Shown: positions 59,997-64,000 of the stretch, in pieces
How positions within the stretch are numbered: position 1 is the first letter of the stretch
Layout of the letters: each line of letters opens with the position of its first letter
NCBI RefSeq assembly: GCF_027563345.1
Contig: NZ_JAMKBK010000011.1
Origin: Psychrobacillus psychrodurans
GTDB taxonomy: Bacteria > Bacillota > Bacilli > Bacillales_A > Planococcaceae
Direction: 5' to 3' (one strand)
Length of the DNA: 64,000 bases
The notes under the pieces: model-generated
The model's database searches: none
Told to the model about the DNA's origin: nothing
What the model saw: the letters and a program-made list of their open reading frames with translations, nothing else
Made by a program: the position numbers and the translations under genes

Positions 59997-60842
59997 ATGG
60001 ACACGTTTAAATTTCATGAAATGTCATTCACATGGTTAAAGGGAGGAACAACTTTTATGGACGGGGGTGCCATGTTTGGAGTTGTTCCAAAACCATTATG
60101 GGAAAAGAAATATCCTGTCAATGAGAAAAATCAAATTGAACTACCTTCAGATCCACTACTAGTCCAATATAAAGGGCAGAATATTTTACTGGAATCAGGT
60201 CTTGGTTACCGAAAAATGACTGAGAAACAATTACGAAACTATGGTGTTACGGATCAATCTCAAGTGGAAGATAATCTTGTAGAATTAGGATTATTACCTG
60301 AAGACATCCATCTTATCATGATGACTCATCTCCATTTTGATCACGCTTGTGGCCTGACAAAATGGGGAGGAGACCAAATAGTATCTACATTTCCAAATGC
60401 CAAAATATATGTTTCTGATGTTGAATGGAATGAGATGAAAAATCCCAATATTCGTTCTAAAAATACGTACTGGAAAGAAAACTGGGAGGCAATTGAGAGT
60501 CAAGTTATACCATTCACTAATTCTTTCGAGGTAATAGAAGGTATCGAAATGATTCATACTGGAGGTCATAGTGACGGACATAGTATTGTTGTATTTAAGC
60601 AAGCAGAAGATACTATCATACATATGGCAGATCTAATGCCCACACATGCACACCAAAACCCACTATGGGTGCTTGCATACGATGATTATCCAATGACATC
60701 TATATATGCAAAAGAAAAATGGGTCAAACAAGCACTTCAACATAATTACTGGTTCAGCTTCTACCATGATGCTTTCTATCGAATGATCAAATGGTCTGAA
60801 GATGGAAAAGAAATAATGGATATAGTGGAGAGAAGTCGGTAA
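59997..60842 (+). CDS. ytnP: Metallo-beta-lactamase-fold lactonase YtnP
   Basis: A 281-residue MBL-fold hydrolase. The zinc motif THLHFDHACGL (HxHxDH) is at about 104-114, a further His in GGHSDGHS near 190, and an Asp in HMADLMP near 208. B. subtilis YtnP is reported as a lactonase-like quorum-quenching enzyme acting against Streptomyces signals; the same role is only likely here. ATG with GGGGTCAGAGG upstream. A strong terminator follows. Neighbouring trmB is as in B. subtilis. Confidence 0.9.
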   Translation: MDTFKFHEMSFTWLKGGTTFMDGGAMFGVVPKPLWEKKYPVNEKNQIELPSDPLLVQYKGQNILLESGLGYRKMTEKQLRNYGVTDQSQVEDNLVELGLLPEDIHLIMMTHLHFDHACGLTKWGGDQIVSTFPNAKIYVSDVEWNEMKNPNIRSKNTYWKENWEAIESQVIPFTNSFEVIEGIEMIHTGGHSDGHSIVVFKQAEDTIIHMADLMPTHAHQNPLWVLAYDDYPMTSIYAKEKWVKQALQHNYWFSFYHDAFYRMIKWSEDGKEIMDIVERSR

Positions 60843-60843
60843 A

Positions 60844-60889
60844 TAAAAAACGAGCAGTGACATTTAGTCATAGCTCGTTTTTTATTTTT
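60844..60889. terminator. ytnP terminator
   Basis: AAAAAACGAGC / GCTCGTTTTTT outer stem with an inner TGAC / GTCA stem, and a T-run. Confidence 0.9.
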
Positions 60890-60954
60890 GTGAATAATTA
60901 GCCAATCAAAAGTTCGAATGGATTAGAAAAAGAAGTGGATAAATTTACCTTTTT

Positions 60955-61080
60955 GCAAGTAAATCACCTTGGAGTGCAAGTAAACACACGATGACCACAA
61001 GTAACTTATAAAGGAAAGCAAGGAAATTTCTCGTTAGAGCAAGTATTTGGCGGTTTTACGCAAGTAAATAGCCTTAGAGA
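60955..61080. repeat. 21-bp phased repeat array 2 (six GCAAGTAAA units)
   Basis: Cores at 60955, 60976, 60997 (ACAAGTAAC), 61018 (GCAAGGAAA), 61039 (GCAAGTATT) and 61060, each exactly 21 bp from the next. Spacers differ from those of array 1 apart from a CGATNACC/CGATC-ACAAGTAA junction. Located between the ytnP terminator and the 3' end of convergent ytzB. Otherwise 60890-61196 shows nothing. Confidence 0.9.
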
Positions 61081-61196
61081 TATAGATTTAATCAGAGAGA
61101 GTTTTTCTAATTAGCTAAATTGCAAGGATGTTTTAACTGCAATTTTCAAACGACACAAAAAATGGTTTATCATGATGAACCACTCTTTTCCAAAGC

Positions 61197-61511
61197 TTAG
61201 ATTTTCACTAAGTCCACAACGGATCCTGTTTTTGCATCTGCAGCAAACTCAAATTGCTCAAGTTCACCGTTTTTTACACGAGAAATTCCACCTTTATAAA
61301 CTTCCATCCTAATAGCTGCTTTTTGAAATTTCTCAGGCGTCATATATATCCATGATCCATCAATTGGACCCTCTTGTTTAAAAGAATTTTTAATTTCGTT
61401 TAATACTAACTCTGCTGAACGATTGAAATCCATCTTATTTGTAGCTTTGCTGGCAATAACAGCAATAACAATTCCAGTTCCAAGGCCCATCATATAATCC
61501 TTTAATTTCAT
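61197..61511 (-). CDS. ytzB: PepSY-domain protein YtzB
   Basis: A 104-residue protein with an N-terminal membrane or signal segment (LKDYMMGLGTGIVIAVIASKA, about 3-23) and a PepSY-like domain (YMTPEKFQKAAIRMEVYKGGISR then EFAADAKTGSVVDL). PepSY domains often inhibit peptidases, and an M42 peptidase gene (ytoP) is divergent from it here. Length and neighbours match B. subtilis YtzB. ATG with AGGGAGG. Confidence 0.88.
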   Translation of the reverse strand: MKLKDYMMGLGTGIVIAVIASKATNKMDFNRSAELVLNEIKNSFKQEGPIDGSWIYMTPEKFQKAAIRMEVYKGGISRVKNGELEQFEFAADAKTGSVVDLVKI

Positions 61512-61669
61512 TAGTATTCCTCCCTAACCTATTTTTTTTAGTGTATCATACATCTTCGTTACGATTAAATTTTTCGGTTTACGAAGTTTTATTGTAGTAA
61601 ACCAAACAATATTTTATTACAATAGAAGGTGAAGATAATTATCTATATAGCTTTAGGAGGCTTTTTTAT

Positions 61670-62743
61670 ATGAATGAAGAAACGCGCTCACTATTTAAAA
61701 CGTTGACAGAACTACCAGGAGCTCCTGGAAACGAATATGCTGTTCGTGCATTTATGCGCAACGAACTAACTAAATATTCAGATGAAATTGTACAAGATAA
61801 TTTAGGGGGGATATTCGGGCTAAAAAAAGGGGATGAAAATGGTCCGAAAATTTTAGTTGCAGGTCATATGGATGAAGTCGGATTCATGGTATCTGGTATC
61901 ACTGATAATGGAATGATTCGTTTTCAACCATTAGGTGGTTGGTGGAGCCAGGTTTTACTTGCACAACGGGTAGAAGTTGTCACTAAAAATCAAACGATTC
62001 CTGGTGTAATTGGTTCTATTCCTCCACACTTGTTAAGTGATGAGCTTCGAAACAAACCGATGGATATAAAAAATATGCTGATTGATGTTGGAGCAGATGA
62101 TAAAGAGGATGCTCTACGAATGGGTATTAAACCGGGGGACCAAATCTTGCCTGTTTGTCCTTTTACACCAATGGCAAATGATAAAAAAATTATGGCAAAG
62201 GCTTGGGACAATCGTTATGGCTGTGGATTAGCAATTGAACTTTTAAAAGAAGTACAAAACGAGCAATTACCGAATATGCTTTATTCTGGTGCAAATGTTA
62301 TGGAAGAAGTTGGTCTTAGAGGTGCACAAGCATCAGCAAATATGATAAACCCAGACTTATTCTTTGCCCTAGATGCAAGTCCTGCTAATGATGCTTCTGG
62401 TAACAAGAATGAATTTGGACAGCTAGGAAAAGGAACACTTCTTCGAATTTTCGACCGTACAATGGTGACTCACCGTGGTATGCGTGAATTCGTCTTAGAT
62501 ACTGCAGAAACAAATAAAATTCCATATCAGTATTTCATCTCACAGGGTGGTACAGATGCTGGACGTGTTCATACATCAAATGAAGGTATTCCAAGTGCTG
62601 TAATTGGTATTTGCTCTCGCTATATTCATACTTCGGCATCTATTATTCATACAGATGATTACGCTGCAGCAAAAGAACTTATTGTTAAACTAGTTAAAAC
62701 ATGCGATCGTACAACTTTAGAGACAATTAAAGCGAACGTATAA
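61670..62743 (+). CDS. ytoP: M42-family aminopeptidase YtoP
   Basis: A 357-residue cobalt/zinc-type M42 glutamyl/aminopeptidase that probably forms a large tetrahedral dodecamer. Metal ligands: His in VAGHMDEVGFM (about 65), Asp in KAWDNRYGCG (about 178), Glu pair in NVMEEVGLRGA (about 210), an Asp in ALDASPA and a His in SRYIHTSASIIH near the C-terminus. ATG with TAGGAGGC. A terminator hairpin lies directly after the stop. Confidence 0.94.
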   Translation: MNEETRSLFKTLTELPGAPGNEYAVRAFMRNELTKYSDEIVQDNLGGIFGLKKGDENGPKILVAGHMDEVGFMVSGITDNGMIRFQPLGGWWSQVLLAQRVEVVTKNQTIPGVIGSIPPHLLSDELRNKPMDIKNMLIDVGADDKEDALRMGIKPGDQILPVCPFTPMANDKKIMAKAWDNRYGCGLAIELLKEVQNEQLPNMLYSGANVMEEVGLRGAQASANMINPDLFFALDASPANDASGNKNEFGQLGKGTLLRIFDRTMVTHRGMREFVLDTAETNKIPYQYFISQGGTDAGRVHTSNEGIPSAVIGICSRYIHTSASIIHTDDYAAAKELIVKLVKTCDRTTLETIKANV

Positions 62744-62748
62744 AAAAG

Positions 62749-62774
62749 GATGCCTCTTGAGGCATCTTTTTCTC
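62749..62774 (+). terminator. ytoP terminator
   Basis: GATGCC / GGCATC stem preceded by A6 and followed by TTTTTCTC. The stem is short, so termination may be partial. Confidence 0.75.
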
Positions 62775-62793
62775 TAGAAAGAAGGGTTAATGT

Positions 62794-63315
62794 ATGAAAA
62801 TATTAATAGGTACAAATAATAGAGCTAAAACAAAAGCTGTTAAATCGATTTCTAGTATTTATTATCCAAATGCTATATTTGAGAATATAGAAGTTCCATC
62901 TCTAGTTTCCGATCAACCGATGAGTCAAGAAGAGACTAGGCAAGGTGCTATTAACCGAGCTAAGCATCTGATGGTAGGTTCTGATGCATTGTTTGGGATC
63001 GGTTTAGAAGGTGGTGTTCAAGAAATAGATGGCCAGCTGTACATTTGTAATTGGGGGGCACTGGTGACGCAAAACGGAGATGTTTTTACGGCAACTGGAG
63101 CCGGTATTCCATTGCCTAACGAAATAGCGGAACAATTACTGGCTGGTGCGGAACTTGGACCTGTAATGGACGTCTTTACTAATAAGAACGAGATACGGCA
63201 TGATGAGGGAGCAGTTGGTGTATTTTCAAATGGACTTGTTAATAGAAGTGCTATGTTTGAGCATATAATGTTATTATTGATTGGGCAATTTGAATTTTCC
63301 TATAAGCCCTTGTAG
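62794..63315 (+). CDS. DUF84-family NTPase (inosine/xanthosine triphosphatase-like)
   Basis: A 173-residue protein of the YjjX/DUF84 family, which clears non-canonical purine nucleoside triphosphates (ITP, XTP). The start ILIGTNNRAKTKAV matches the nucleotide-binding N-terminus, and SDQPMSQEETRQGAINRA and GIGLEGGVQEIDGQL are the family signatures. ATG with AGAAGGG 9 bp upstream. It lies 50 bp after ytoP beyond a hairpin and 63 bp before a lipoprotein gene, possibly in one operon with it. Confidence 0.87.
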   Translation: MKILIGTNNRAKTKAVKSISSIYYPNAIFENIEVPSLVSDQPMSQEETRQGAINRAKHLMVGSDALFGIGLEGGVQEIDGQLYICNWGALVTQNGDVFTATGAGIPLPNEIAEQLLAGAELGPVMDVFTNKNEIRHDEGAVGVFSNGLVNRSAMFEHIMLLLIGQFEFSYKPL

Positions 63316-63378
63316 TTGAAATCGTACGTGATCACCGTTAAAATATATAGCAGTTATGCACTGAATGGAGGAAAGAGA

Positions 63379-63891
63379 ATGACTCGAAAATGGATGCGAT
63401 TATTTATCGCGTCAATAGCTGTCATTTTATTAGCTGGATGTTCTTCTTTAGAGGAACAAACTGCAGATGGACTTGAAAATGCAAAAGTAGCATTTCAGGG
63501 TGATGCAGAAAAACCAAATGAAAAAGTGAACGAAATGAATATATTTATACCTAGTGGTTTTTCAATAGAGGAAGAATCGGATGAGACGAATATAATTCTT
63601 TCGAAAGGAAAAGATTCATTTATTCTCTTCATTAATCCGAATGAATTACCGAGCAGTAAACTATACTATGATTTGATGTCGTCAGATAATAATCTAAAGG
63701 TTTTAGAAGAAAAAACATTTGAGCAAAACGGACGTTTTGGATTTGCTGCGGTTATTGAAAACAGTGAAGAAAAGTATGAGCTTATAACTAGTATTGGTGG
63801 TATTAAGCTAACAACTATTTCAGAGCAACAAGATATTGCAAATAATTTAGAGAAAATGATGTTAATTGTTCGCTCAATTCCAACAAACTAG
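63379..63891 (+). CDS. Lipoprotein of unknown function
   Basis: A 170-residue predicted lipoprotein. The signal peptide starts MTRKWMRLFIASIAVILLAGC, with lipobox LAGC at residues 18-21. The mature part is acidic with an FSIEEESDETNIILSKGKD strand region and no motif I recognise. The ATG at 63379 has TGGAGGAAAG just upstream; an in-frame reading upstream of it has no ribosome site. It is 13 bp before the thioredoxin-like gene and probably in the same transcript. Confidence 0.8.
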   Translation: MTRKWMRLFIASIAVILLAGCSSLEEQTADGLENAKVAFQGDAEKPNEKVNEMNIFIPSGFSIEEESDETNIILSKGKDSFILFINPNELPSSKLYYDLMSSDNNLKVLEEKTFEQNGRFGFAAVIENSEEKYELITSIGGIKLTTISEQQDIANNLEKMMLIVRSIPTN

Positions 63892-63904
63892 AGGAGTGGT
63901 ACAT

Positions 63905-64000
63905 ATGCAAAATCTAGCTTCAGTAAATCAATTCAGAGAACTAAAGCAACAAGGAAAAGTCGTATTTAAATTTACAGCTGACTGGTGTCCAGATTGTCAT
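63905..64000 (+). CDS. ytpP: Thioredoxin-like protein YtpP (partial, cut by window end)
   Basis: The first 32 codons of a thioredoxin-family protein. The WCPDC active-site motif (vicinal cysteines two residues apart) is the end of the visible part, in KFTADWCPDCH. The B. subtilis neighbour ytpP follows ytoP and encodes a thioredoxin-like protein involved in bacillithiol disulphide or redox handling. ATG with a GGAGTGG site. The 3' part lies outside the window. Confidence 0.9.
   Translation, partial: MQNLASVNQFRELKQQGKVVFKFTADWCPDCH

Overview
The window reads as a chromosomal segment of a low-GC, endospore-former-type Firmicute, most likely a Planococcaceae/Bacillaceae member (Psychrobacillus-, Lysinibacillus- or Sporosarcina-like; inferred from gene content and order, not from a search). 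The evidence is a Bacillus-style rRNA-tRNA array, the men cluster, and a long run of genes whose order matches the B. subtilis yt* region (ytkD, pckA, metK, ytoA, ytpA, leuS, murJ/ytgP, ytzE, pepV, thpR, ytlQR, trmB, ytnP, ytzB, ytoP, ytpP). TTG and GTG starts behind strong Shine-Dalgarno sites are frequent. No insertion sequence, phage or CRISPR array was seen.

Layout: 1-2300 holds the 3' end of a 23S rRNA, a 5S rRNA and 20 tRNA genes ending in a strong terminator. 2.4-10.7 kb holds a secreted protein gene and the menaquinone genes (menA divergent from menFDHB-menE; menC is not here). 11-17 kb holds a His-rich zinc-binding lipoprotein behind a Zur-like box, yidD with a small membrane protein, dps, a YjfB-like small protein, ytkD and ytmA-like genes. 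17-22.3 kb holds pckA, a SAM riboswitch with metK, ytoA and a ytpA homologue that has lost its nucleophilic serine. 22.3-28.5 kb holds an AHSA1/ArsR pair with twin operators, a GntR(YtrA-type)/ABC transporter operon and an ACT-domain malic enzyme. 28.7-32.4 kb holds a type III polyketide synthase plus methyltransferase pair and mnmL/mnmM. 32.5-39 kb holds an MFS gene, a PAS-AAA+-Fis regulator with a degenerate GAFTGA loop, and ketone-body genes (GntP permease, 3-hydroxybutyrate dehydrogenase, scoAB). 39-50 kb holds T-box leuS, an ECF sigma/anti-sigma pair, an AlkD-like gene, marR-paiA-paiB, and T-box trpE-trpG. 50-64 kb holds ytfP, murJ, rsuA, ytzE and the pepV-dat-thpR-ytlQ-ytlR-trmB run, then ytnP, ytzB, ytoP and others.

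The most unusual content is between genes. Two loci (42074-42199 and 60955-61080) each carry six copies of a GCAAGTAAA core at an exact 21-bp period with unrelated spacers, and both lie just past the terminator of a plus-strand gene in a convergent gap. A second family of four structured elements (about 10.95, 14.39, 28.54 and 47.06 kb) shares a conserved loop motif and hairpins whose arms differ in sequence but keep pairing. Three further dispersed repeat families are present, and one copy sits between two near-identical terminator hairpins.
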